Source of the DNA: Fibrobacter sp. UWH4
Lineage (GTDB): Bacteria > Fibrobacterota > Fibrobacteria > Fibrobacterales > Fibrobacteraceae
DNA length: 64,000 nt
NCBI RefSeq assembly: GCF_900142475.1
Contig: NZ_FRAY01000008.1
Coordinates: 1-64,000 of the forward strand
Direction: 5' to 3'
A program made the position numbers and the translations under genes. Below, in pieces: positions 16,875 through 24,455 of the stretch. Each line of letters starts with the position of its first letter. Within the stretch, counting starts at the first letter, position 1. The notes below the pieces were generated by a model. The model made no database searches and was not told where the DNA came from. It was given only the letters and a program-made list of their open reading frames with translations.

Positions 16875-17516
16875 ATTCCCGCGTTCGCGGGCATTTACGG
16901 CTGCACCTCGGCATAACTCAAACTTCGTTTGGTTCTGCACTCGGTTTGCACGTAAATTCCTGTTTATCGCATTGTTGAGTTCGATTTTGTCGTCAAGTGA
17001 GGATAGAATTTTAACTATTTCTTTTTGCTTTGCAACAGGCGGTACGCTGATAGTCAATTTTTGAAAAGTTGATGTCGGTCGTGCTAAAGAAGGAACGCCC
17101 ACTTGAGAGGCGTTAGACAATAATTTGTGCTGACCTAATCTTGAATGAAAATAGTAAACCAGGTATTCAGGAATTACTTTTTCATTGCATCGCACTCTAA
17201 ACTGACTTTGCGAAATGACGTATCGACTGTATTTGGAATTCTGCGGAATATAAACAATTTGCCCCAATGTGCCACGATGTGTAATCACAATATCGCCACG
17301 ATAGGCGTTCGCTTTTCCTAAAGATGTAGCTTTCTCTTCTGTAACATAGTTGAAGGAGTCTTCGTTTAATCGAAAGCCAACAAGATTACTTCCGTTGAGA
17401 ACAGGCACTCCGGAATCCGTGAAACATTCAACTTTAATATTCGATCCGAATGGACCCATAGAAATTTCTTCTATGAGTTCAGACATCTCGTATTCTTTCC
17501 ATTCCGTTTTGCTCAT
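16863..17516 (-). CDS. hsdS: HsdS front half in the hsdM operon, currently truncated
   Basis: A 217-residue product. Residues 1-180 are a normal first HsdS recognition domain and central helix (LSSLDDKIELNNAINRNL). Exactly at the 15-bp repeat (16967-16953) the HsdS sequence stops and 29 unrelated residues follow (RANRVQNQTKFELCRGAAVN onward). A back half is therefore missing. Inversion between this repeat and the copy at 16209 would attach a complete second half in frame. As it stands the product has one recognition domain; half-HsdS proteins of other systems can dimerise into a working subunit, so activity is possible. It lies 130 bp downstream of hsdM on the same strand. Confidence 0.85.
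   Translation of the reverse strand: MSKTEWKEYEMSELIEEISMGPFGSNIKVECFTDSGVPVLNGSNLVGFRLNEDSFNYVTEEKATSLGKANAYRGDIVITHRGTLGQIVYIPQNSKYSRYVISQSQFRVRCNEKVIPEYLVYYFHSRLGQHKLLSNASQVGVPSLARPTSTFQKLTISVPPVAKQKEIVKILSSLDDKIELNNAINRNLRANRVQNQTKFELCRGAAVNARERGNLAA
16953..16967 (-). repeat. hsdS recombination repeat, copy 4 (inverted)
   Basis: TAAATTCCTGTTTAT at the breakpoint of the minus-strand hsdS. Together with copies 1 and 3 in the opposite orientation it allows inversions that change the hsdS fused to the hsdM operon. A GC hairpin CCCGCG/CGCGGG lies nearby at 16877-16890. Confidence 0.85.
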
Positions 17517-17550
17517 TCTCTGTTCTCTTCAATTCTTTTTGGCTTTGGAT

Positions 17551-17623
17551 CCTTCGACTTCGATCAGGATGACACTTGATGAGTTCTTTATGGATTCTAT
17601 CCCCTTACAGGGTCCAGAATGAC
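17551..17623. repeat. Two REP-like intergenic elements between hsdM and hsdS
   Basis: CCTTCGAC...CAGGATGAC (17551-17573) and GGATTC...hairpin...AGAATGAC (17592-17623) are short palindrome-type elements. The second matches, reversed, the element at 52954-52981 inside the glycosyltransferase gene (same ends, different hairpin). They separate hsdM from hsdS and may affect the amount of hsdS mRNA. Confidence 0.6.
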
Positions 17624-17646
17624 AATTTACTTATGCATTCGGGGCT

Positions 17647-19167
17647 TTACATCTTGAATCCTAGACCCTCCAGATTTTTCTTGATTTGTTTTTCGAGGTC
17701 GTGGCTTTTCGCGAACATTTGGGAGAGTTCGCCGGTGAGGCGGGTCATTTTCTGCTCGAAGGGTTCGTCGTCTTGCACGGAGTCTTCAATGCCGACGTAG
17801 CGGCCCGGAGTGAGGATGTAGTCCTGCTTGGCGATGTCTGCGGTTTCGACTACGGCGCAAAAGCCTTTTTCGTCTTGGAGTTTGCCTTTCTGGAATTTTT
17901 CAAAGGTGCTTGCGAGGCGTTCGATGTCCTGTTCGCTGAGGTCGCGATGCTTGCGGTCCACCATGTGGCCCATGTTGCGGGCGTCTATAAAGAGCGTCTT
18001 GCCTTTCTGCTTTTTGCCGCGGCTTATAAACCAGAGCGTGACGGGGATGGTGACGCTGTAGAAGAGCTGGGTGGGCATGGCGACTATGCCTTCGACGAGG
18101 TCCGCTTCAATAATGCGTTTGCGGATTTCGCCTTCGCCGCCGGTTTGCGTGCTGAGTGCGCCGTTCGCAAGGACGAGCCCGATTTTTCCGCCGGGCGCGA
18201 GGTGGTAGATCATGTGTTCGATCCATGCAAAGTTCGCGTTGCCTGCGGGCGGGAGGCCATATTGCCAGCGCGGGTCTTCTTGCAGTTGTTCCTGGCCCCA
18301 GTTTTTAAGGTTGAAGGGCGGGTTCGCCATGATGAAATCGAAGCGTTCGTTGGCGTGCAAGTCGTGGAAGAACGTGTCTTCGTGGTGTTCGCCGAAGTTC
18401 GCGTCGATGCCGCGGATGGCCATGTTCATTTTCGCCATTTTCCAGGTGTCGGCGTTGGCCTCTTGTCCGTAAACGCTTACGTTGTTGCGGTTGCCGCTGT
18501 GGTCCTGGATAAACTTGATACTCTGCACGAACATGCCGCCGGAGCCGCAGCACGGGTCATAGACGCGTTTGCCTTCGCTCGGTTTGAGGATGCTCACGAT
18601 GGTTTTCACGACGCTTGCGGGGGTGTAGAATTCGCCGCCCTTGACGCCTTCGTAGCTTGCGAATTGCGCGATGCAGTATTCGTAGGTGCGACCGAGCAAA
18701 TCCTTGCTCGCTTCGGTGTCGCTCATGTCCATGTTGCTGAACACATCGACCACATTGCCGAGCACGCGCTTGTCGAGGTCGGGGGCCGCGTAGTTCTTGG
18801 GGAGCACACCTTTGAGTGCCTTGTTGTTCTTCTCGACTTCGATCATCGCCTGGTCGAGAATCTTGCCGATTTCAGGAGTGTGGGCGGCTTTTGCGATTTC
18901 GGGCCAGCGGGCGTTTTGCGGAACAAAGAAGATGTTTTCGCTCACGTATTCGTCGAGGTCTTCTTCAAAGCCTTCGCCTTCGGCAACGAGTTCGTTGTAG
19001 CGTTTTTCGAATGCGGCCGAAATGTAGCGCAAGAAGATGAGGCCGGTGAAAATTTTGCGGTAGTCCGCTGCGGGGATGTGCCCCCAGAGTTCGCAAGCGG
19101 CGTTCCAGATTTGCTGTTCAAAGCCGAGAGTTGCCGAGGATTGCGACGATTTCGAAATACGTGCCAT
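17647..19167 (-). CDS. hsdM: Type I modification methyltransferase subunit
   Basis: A 506-residue N6-adenine methyltransferase. The N-terminal bundle (WNAACELWGHI..KIFTGLIFLRYIS) precedes SAM motif I DPCCGSGGMF (residues 204-213) and catalytic motif IV NPPF (282-285), followed by the conserved GVKGGEFYTP-type surroundings. With HsdS it methylates the host recognition sites and, with HsdR, forms the restriction complex. It is the first large gene of the minus-strand operon, and its C-terminus (LEKQIKKNLEGLGFKM) contacts HsdS in the family. GC is higher than in the adjacent hsdS genes, as is common when specificity genes are exchanged. Confidence 0.96.
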   Translation of the reverse strand: MARISKSSQSSATLGFEQQIWNAACELWGHIPAADYRKIFTGLIFLRYISAAFEKRYNELVAEGEGFEEDLDEYVSENIFFVPQNARWPEIAKAAHTPEIGKILDQAMIEVEKNNKALKGVLPKNYAAPDLDKRVLGNVVDVFSNMDMSDTEASKDLLGRTYEYCIAQFASYEGVKGGEFYTPASVVKTIVSILKPSEGKRVYDPCCGSGGMFVQSIKFIQDHSGNRNNVSVYGQEANADTWKMAKMNMAIRGIDANFGEHHEDTFFHDLHANERFDFIMANPPFNLKNWGQEQLQEDPRWQYGLPPAGNANFAWIEHMIYHLAPGGKIGLVLANGALSTQTGGEGEIRKRIIEADLVEGIVAMPTQLFYSVTIPVTLWFISRGKKQKGKTLFIDARNMGHMVDRKHRDLSEQDIERLASTFEKFQKGKLQDEKGFCAVVETADIAKQDYILTPGRYVGIEDSVQDDEPFEQKMTRLTGELSQMFAKSHDLEKQIKKNLEGLGFKM

Positions 19168-19209
19168 GTATTAAAGCCTTTTCTTTTGGATGCAATATAA
19201 ATAATTCAC

Positions 19210-19317
19210 TCATAGTAATCCTCGTAAAAAGGCCGTAAATGCAGGGATTTCATCGGCTGTGGAACAGGCCGTTCTCATGTACCGGTTGAACAATAGCGCC
19301 TTGAAGCCTTCGGGCAT
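19210..19317 (-). CDS. Possible 35-residue leader or remnant upstream of hsdM
   Basis: The frame MPEGFKALLFNRYMRTAC continues to LRGLL and ends 43 bp upstream of hsdM. Its TGA overlaps an ATG (ATGA), a common coupling pattern, but the coupled frame stops after 31 codons across the hsdM start. It may be a remnant of a lost gene, a leader peptide or chance. No family is recognised. Confidence 0.2.
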   Translation of the reverse strand: MPEGFKALLFNRYMRTACSTADEIPAFTAFLRGLL

Positions 19318-19422
19318 AACCGGGGGATTACTTCGTTGAATCAGTTTTATATCCCAATTTGGAATAAGCAACTTTTGACCGCAAAACATTTTATTATTTT
19401 GTCAAATATCACGGAGATGCCT

Positions 19423-20853
19423 ATGTTTGAATCCCTTCATAATGTCATTACGACTCTCAGCGATTTTCTCTACCAGCCCTTTATCGTGCCCTTGTTTTTG
19501 GTGGCGGCGGGCCTGTTCCTCTCGATTCGCATGGGGTTCCCGCAAATCCGTCTGTTCGTTGAAACGCTCCGAGTCCTCAACGAAAAACCGGTGCAGGGGA
19601 GCGGCATTTCTTCTTTTGGCGCCCTGATGGTTTCTACGGCATCCCGCGTGGGCACAGGAAATATCGTGGGCGTGTCGTCGGCGATTTGCATGGGCGGCCC
19701 CGGTGCCGTTTTCTGGATGTGGCTGATTGCAGTCATCGGCAGCGCATCGGCATTTGTGGAATCGACGCTCGCCCAGATTTACAAGCGCGAAGACCTGGTG
19801 ACGGGGCATTCCTACGGCGGTCCATCTTACTATATACAGACAGCTCTGGGACAGCGCTGGCTCGGAATCATTTTCTCGGTGTTCATTTTGCTCACCTATC
19901 TGGTCGGCTACAATCTTCTGGCCTCTTATAACGTGCAGACCAGTTTTTCGGGCTACAGTTTTTATAGCGAAACCAAGACGCCCATTATCATAGGCGCAGG
20001 GCTTGCAATCCTATTTGTGCTTTGTGTGTTCGGCGGCGCCAAAAAACTCACGAAAATCACGAGCTACCTTGTCCCTATCATGAGCATTACCTACATCATC
20101 GTAGCCTTAGGCGTTATCGTGTTCAATTTTACCAACATCCCCTCGATGTTCATGACCATTTTCAAGGACGCCTTCTCGTTTGAAGCGGGTGCCGGTGGCT
20201 TTGCCGGGAGTTGCATCATGTACGGTATCAAGCGCGGCCTTTATTCAAACGAAGCCGGTATGGGTTCTGCTCCGAACGCATCTGCCAGCGCAAGCGTTTC
20301 GCACCCGGTCAAGCAGGGACTGGTGCAATCGCTTTCCGTATTTATCGACACCATCGTGATTTGCTCCGCGACCGCCCTGATGTGCCTTTCCACAAGCGTT
20401 ACCCCTTCTAGCGAAATATCGGGTATTCCGTATGTGCAGGCATCGCTCCACTCCGTTTTCGGAGAACTAGGCCCGGTATTCATTACGGTGGCGATTCTTT
20501 TGTTCGGTTTCACGACGCTTATCGGCAACTACTACTATACCGAAGGCTGCCTGCGATTCATCATAAATCGTCGTCCGGGCAAAATCATCATGACCGTGTT
20601 CAGAATCATCGCCTCTATTATCGTGTTTGCAGGCGCCCTTGCAAGCGCCGGCTTTGCGTGGGATTCGGCGGACCTTTGCCAGGCATTGATGGTGGTCGTC
20701 AATATCCCGTGCATCTTGATTCTTTCTCCGATTGCCATCAAGGCGCTCAAGAACTATACGGAACAACGCAAACAAGGCAAGGAACCCGTTTACTACGCCA
20801 AGGAATGCGGCGTCAACCAGGACACCGATTTCTGGAACCGGCTAGATCAATAA
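19423..20853 (+). CDS. Sodium:alanine symporter (AGCS family)
   Basis: A 476-residue inner-membrane amino-acid carrier. Features of the AGCS family are visible: MVSTASRVGTGNIVGV near residue 66, then TGHSYGGPSYYI, FGFTTLIGNYYY and about ten hydrophobic helices. It imports alanine or glycine with Na+. The ATG at 19423 is chosen because GGAG (19413-19416) is 6 nt upstream; the ATG two codons earlier directly abuts GGAG and could not be used efficiently. The 3' end meets the convergent acetyltransferase gene with one base between stops. Confidence 0.93.
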   Translation: MFESLHNVITTLSDFLYQPFIVPLFLVAAGLFLSIRMGFPQIRLFVETLRVLNEKPVQGSGISSFGALMVSTASRVGTGNIVGVSSAICMGGPGAVFWMWLIAVIGSASAFVESTLAQIYKREDLVTGHSYGGPSYYIQTALGQRWLGIIFSVFILLTYLVGYNLLASYNVQTSFSGYSFYSETKTPIIIGAGLAILFVLCVFGGAKKLTKITSYLVPIMSITYIIVALGVIVFNFTNIPSMFMTIFKDAFSFEAGAGGFAGSCIMYGIKRGLYSNEAGMGSAPNASASASVSHPVKQGLVQSLSVFIDTIVICSATALMCLSTSVTPSSEISGIPYVQASLHSVFGELGPVFITVAILLFGFTTLIGNYYYTEGCLRFIINRRPGKIIMTVFRIIASIIVFAGALASAGFAWDSADLCQALMVVVNIPCILILSPIAIKALKNYTEQRKQGKEPVYYAKECGVNQDTDFWNRLDQ

Positions 20854-20854
20854 A

Positions 20855-21484
20855 TTACACCGACTTCTTTACGCTCCAACTGCCCATGGTCTTGCCATCA
20901 TGGGCAATTTCACATTCATGAAACGTCTCGAAACCGCATTTGGTGTAGAACGCAATATTCTTCTCTGAATTCGTGAACAGCGTCAGCTGCTTACCGCCGC
21001 GTTCGCGGACATAGTCTCCTGCAAACGCAATCAGATTGGTACCAATGCCTTTTCCCTGAAACGGCGGATCCACCGTCAGCGAGCCCACGTACCAAATATC
21101 CGGACCACTTTTCTTATAATCGTGGCACGGCTTGCCGGCAGCTTCATCCATAGCGAGCCAAGTTTGCATTCGCCTAAAATTCACGTCAAAATAAACCTGC
21201 AGCCAGCCGTGAATCAAAAACTGAAAAACCGACGGTCTCTTGAAATGCGGGGGCTCAAGCTCCGCAAGGCCCACGATTTTGCCATCTAACCGAGCCGTCA
21301 AGAAATGCGCCTGGCTAAAATACGTCAGCCAGCCCCTGTACATCACGGCCCAAAGTGCCTTAAGCCGTTCCTTTGTATCAGGGAAATAATTTGCAAAATA
21401 CGCGTAATCTTCATAGGCACGAGCTGACATTTCTACAGCCTCTTTCAGATCTTCGCGTTTCAATACCCCGTATTCTATATTCAA
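20855..21484 (-). CDS. GNAT family N-acetyltransferase
   Basis: A 209-residue GNAT protein. Motif A is VGSLTVDPPFQGKGIGTNLI with the acetyl-CoA loop QGKGIG, motif B is FTNSEKNIAFYTKCGFE, and the final segment carries the MGSW strand. The acceptor is unknown; the length and layout resemble GNATs acting on small molecules or antibiotics. No ATG fits; the TTG at 21484 (NIEYGVLKRE) has AAGGAG 6 nt upstream and is preferred over a TTG at 21508. Promoter and operator-like DNA is shared with the divergent thioredoxin-like gene. Confidence 0.85.
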   Translation of the reverse strand: MNIEYGVLKREDLKEAVEMSARAYEDYAYFANYFPDTKERLKALWAVMYRGWLTYFSQAHFLTARLDGKIVGLAELEPPHFKRPSVFQFLIHGWLQVYFDVNFRRMQTWLAMDEAAGKPCHDYKKSGPDIWYVGSLTVDPPFQGKGIGTNLIAFAGDYVRERGGKQLTLFTNSEKNIAFYTKCGFETFHECEIAHDGKTMGSWSVKKSV

Positions 21485-21530
21485 AATACGCTCCTTTTTT
21501 TTACCCAACTTTCCTTAAACGGAAATCTCC

Positions 21531-21549
21531 ATAATGTAATATACATTAT
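21531..21549. promoter_or_regulatory. Operator-like palindrome between divergent genes
   Basis: ATAATGTA and TACATTAT form exact 8-bp arms around ATA. The site lies between the divergent acetyltransferase and thioredoxin-like genes, upstream of the -10 box of the latter. The regulator is unknown. Confidence 0.45.
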
Positions 21550-21577
21550 ACAATTCGATAAAGTAATAGATTTTTCC

Positions 21578-21590
21578 TATATTGCATTGC
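21578..21590 (+). promoter_or_regulatory. -10 box close to start codon (leaderless type)
   Basis: TATATT (21578-21583) ends 7 nt before the ATG of the thioredoxin-like gene; no Shine-Dalgarno is present. Confidence 0.5.
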
Positions 21591-22391
21591 ATGAAACCGA
21601 ATATATTTTTTGCTCTCGCCAGCGCCATCATCTTTATGGCCGGCGCGACAACCCACGCCGCCACCAAAAATGCAGGCCAGATCTACAACGAAGACATCAA
21701 AATCGTCAAGGTAAACGACAGCAATTTCGAAAGTGAAATTCTAAATTCCAAGAAGCCGGTCATCCTGGAAATTTCTTCAACCAGTTGCCCGCCGTGCCTT
21801 ATCATGATTCCGACGCTTATCGGCATCGCGAAAAACTACAGCGACATCAAGATTGCCTCGGTCGGCATCGACGAACCGGGCATCGAAAGAATCAAGGCGT
21901 CGCTCCCGATCCAGGCATTCCCCACCTTCTTCCTCATCAAGGACGGTAGAATTGTAAATAAATTGGTCGGCGCAGTCAAAGAAGAGGAACTGCTCGCAGC
22001 TTTGCATTACACGCCCAATAAGAACGCCGCCAAGCCCGTCAAAGCCAAGAAAGCAAAAAATTCTCCGAAGAACCTGGTGTGCAAGACGCCCGGACAGTTC
22101 AACGGCCTCAAGAACCTGGTGACCATCTCGTTCGTATTCGGCGCCACCGAAATCGAAAATGTCGATATCGTCACCGACGTTTTCGTACCGCCCGAAATGA
22201 GTGACAGGCGCGAACAGATGATTGAACATGTGCGTGCAAGCGGCAAGGGAGAGGTGGAGCCCACCATGACAGGCTTCCGCATGCACATCGACAACGATTG
22301 TCGATTCATGAAGGCGATGGATATGAAACGCACCTCGACTTACGGCGAGATGCGTGCAGGCCTTGAGTTGCAAGGTTTCAGCTGTCAGTAA
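21591..22391 (+). CDS. Exported thioredoxin-like protein with C-terminal extension
   Basis: A 266-residue protein. A signal peptide (residues 1-23, ending TTHAA) is followed by a thioredoxin fold with active site TSCPPC and the cis-Pro region FPTFFLIKDG. It probably acts as a periplasmic disulfide reductase or isomerase. After a Lys/Ala-rich linker (KPVKAKKAKNSPK) a second domain of about 110 residues (VCKTPGQFNG...GFRMHIDNDC) with several Cys is unrecognised. The start at 21591 follows a -10 box and gives a clean signal peptide. It is convergent with the dehydrogenase/propeller gene. Confidence 0.8.
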   Translation: MKPNIFFALASAIIFMAGATTHAATKNAGQIYNEDIKIVKVNDSNFESEILNSKKPVILEISSTSCPPCLIMIPTLIGIAKNYSDIKIASVGIDEPGIERIKASLPIQAFPTFFLIKDGRIVNKLVGAVKEEELLAALHYTPNKNAAKPVKAKKAKNSPKNLVCKTPGQFNGLKNLVTISFVFGATEIENVDIVTDVFVPPEMSDRREQMIEHVRASGKGEVEPTMTGFRMHIDNDCRFMKAMDMKRTSTYGEMRAGLELQGFSCQ

Positions 22392-22408
22392 AAGCGGCTA
22401 GCAGTGAG

Positions 22409-22451
22409 ATCCCCGCGGGGATGACAGGCGCCTCCGATGTCATCGATGACA
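22409..22451. repeat. Two perfect palindromes between convergent genes (REP-like)
   Basis: ATCCCCGCGGGGAT (22409-22422) and TGTCATCGATGACA (22438-22451) are perfect 14-bp palindromes. The first is a short form of the widespread GAGATCCCCG...CGGGGATGACA type of repeat. They separate the thioredoxin-like gene from the convergent fusion gene and may serve as a bidirectional terminator. Confidence 0.6.
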
Positions 22452-22460
22452 ATGGGTGTG

Positions 22461-24335
22461 TTACCTTTTTTCGTACCTTACATACGCGAAGCGCTTGCTG
22501 TCGGGGGCCCACGAGTTCACGTTGATCGTTCCCTGGCCGCCGAACAGCTTGAGGATCGTACGCGGCTTGCTCCAGCCGGTTTTATCGCTGCCGGTCATCA
22601 GGCGGATTTCCACATTCTTGTTCGGGACATGTTCGCCGGGGCGCACGTCACGCTCATGGTAGGCGAGCATCACGACCTTCGTGCGGTCGGGCGAAATGTG
22701 CGGGAACCAGGTGTTCCAATGCGCATCGAATGTCATCTGCGTCTGTTCGGAGCCATCAGCCCTCATGCGCCAAGCCTGCATACGGCCGGTGCGCACCGAA
22801 TTGAACCAGATGTATTCCCCGTCACAGTCATATTCGGGGCCGTCGTTCAGGCCGAGAGCCGTCGTGAGTTGCATTTCGTTTCCGCCGGCAGTCGGAATGG
22901 TGTATATGTCATATTCGCCATTCCGTTCGGCGCAGTAGGCGAGCATCTTGCCGTCGGGAGTGATACCGTGGAGGTAGCTCGGAGCAAGCGGCGTCACCAG
23001 TTCCGGCATGCGACCGTCAAAGAAAATCTTATAAATGCGCGAAAGCCCGTCTTCTTTAGTATGGTGGCTCACATAGAGGCCTTCGCCATCCGGAGAAAGC
23101 ACATGGTCGTTGTTGCAATTATCGACAAAGTAACTCGGCACTTCGTTCACGTCACCCGACGCAATCTCGTATTTATAGATGCGGCCTTCGCTGTTGAAAG
23201 TGAGGAACTTGCCGTCGGCGCTCCAGTTAGGAGCCTCGATGACGCGATCAAATTCGTCGAGCACTTCCGACTTGCCCGTTTCAATATCATAAACTTCGAG
23301 AATCGACCTGTCGCCGCTGCGGTCCCAGACTTCGCCGGGGCTGAGCTCGAACGGGTAACTTACACCCCACGCGGCACGGAGGCTATCCATCTGCGTCATC
23401 ATCTGCATCGTCTTCGTATGCGGCATTTCGGGGCATTCCTTGAGGCCCTTCTCGAGAGCGGCCTTGCAGCCCAGCACCTCGTACTCGTAGCAATTTTCGA
23501 TGCGAGGAGGAATGACGGATTCCACCAGAGTTCCGGCGACATCGAACCGCTGGATTTCCACCATATCGTTCAGGTTCTGTACGCGGATAAATCCATCTTC
23601 GCCGTAAATCACGCCTTCGTTCTTGAGCGGCGCCACCATAGAGGTCTTGAGGTGCGCCACCTGGCCATTTTTATAAGTCAAGTCGATCCAGTCCGTAGCA
23701 TCGACACCCGTATGGAACTTGACGCATTCCGTCTCGGTTTTGACAATATGATTCGCGCCGTCACCATTCAAGAAAATGTCCGCAAAAGTCAGGCTGTAAA
23801 TGCCCAAGTCCAAAAGCGCACCGCCTGCAAGTTCCGGCTTTTGCAAACGTTCGATATGCGAGAGCGGCATCGAAAAATCGGCCTCCACACTTTTGACCTC
23901 ACCGATTTTCCCCGCCGAAATCCAGTCCTTGACCATCTGCACTGCCGGCAGGAATCGCGTCCACATCGCCTCGCAAAGGAACACGCCCTTTTCTTCGGCA
24001 AGGGCAACAACCTCGGACGCCATCAGCGCATTTGCGGTAAACGCCTTTTCGACAAGCAGATTCCTACCGGAATTCAGACAAAGCAGCACATTGTTGTAGT
24101 GTTCGGAATGCGGCGTCGCCACATAAATCAAGTCCACCTGCGAATCATTCGCAAGTTCCTCGTAACTGCCATACGCACGACCGAATCCGTAATCCTTTGC
24201 AAACTTCTGGGCCTTTTCCAAGGAACGCGAGGCGACCGCATACGCCTCGACACCCATCCCCTTTTTTTCAAGAGTCTTGACCGCAGCGGCCATCTTTGTC
24301 GCGATATGCCCGCATCCGAGAATTGCAAACTTCAT
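22461..24335 (-). CDS. Gfo/Idh/MocA dehydrogenase fused to a TolB-like beta-propeller
   Basis: A 624-residue two-part protein. Residues 1-330 are a Gfo/Idh/MocA NAD(P)-dependent oxidoreductase: Rossmann motif ILGCGHIATK (residues 4-13), VATPHSEHY, the catalytic-region VEKAFTANA (EK motif) and GGALLDLGIY. Residues about 335-624 are PD40/TolB-type propeller blades (APNWSADGKFLTFNS, HVLSPDGEGLYVS, GITPDGKMLAYCAERNGEYDIYTIP, SWAPDSKRFAYV) resembling family proteins usually encoded alone. There is no signal peptide, so the propeller is cytoplasmic. The junction near FELSPGEVWDRS is in frame without a stop. GAGG before the ATG at 24335 fixes the start. The substrate is presumably a sugar or cyclitol. 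Confidence 0.85.
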   Translation of the reverse strand: MKFAILGCGHIATKMAAAVKTLEKKGMGVEAYAVASRSLEKAQKFAKDYGFGRAYGSYEELANDSQVDLIYVATPHSEHYNNVLLCLNSGRNLLVEKAFTANALMASEVVALAEEKGVFLCEAMWTRFLPAVQMVKDWISAGKIGEVKSVEADFSMPLSHIERLQKPELAGGALLDLGIYSLTFADIFLNGDGANHIVKTETECVKFHTGVDATDWIDLTYKNGQVAHLKTSMVAPLKNEGVIYGEDGFIRVQNLNDMVEIQRFDVAGTLVESVIPPRIENCYEYEVLGCKAALEKGLKECPEMPHTKTMQMMTQMDSLRAAWGVSYPFELSPGEVWDRSGDRSILEVYDIETGKSEVLDEFDRVIEAPNWSADGKFLTFNSEGRIYKYEIASGDVNEVPSYFVDNCNNDHVLSPDGEGLYVSHHTKEDGLSRIYKIFFDGRMPELVTPLAPSYLHGITPDGKMLAYCAERNGEYDIYTIPTAGGNEMQLTTALGLNDGPEYDCDGEYIWFNSVRTGRMQAWRMRADGSEQTQMTFDAHWNTWFPHISPDRTKVVMLAYHERDVRPGEHVPNKNVEIRLMTGSDKTGWSKPRTILKLFGGQGTINVNSWAPDSKRFAYVRYEKR

Positions 24336-24455
24336 AAAAACCTCAATTAACCCCGTAGCCAACCTTGCCCGTGGTCCCCCCAATATACACTTATTTAAGG
24401 GACTCGTACAGTGATCCAATCCACAGAAATGGACTCACCTGTAAACATCCGCACT

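Noticed and set aside
17686-19200. 504-codon plus-strand frame opposite hsdM
   Set aside because: Antisense shadow; the minus frame has DPCCGSGG and NPPF methylase motifs.
22437-24350. 637-codon plus-strand frame opposite the dehydrogenase/propeller fusion
   Set aside because: Antisense shadow; the minus frame carries Rossmann and propeller motifs with a ribosome site.
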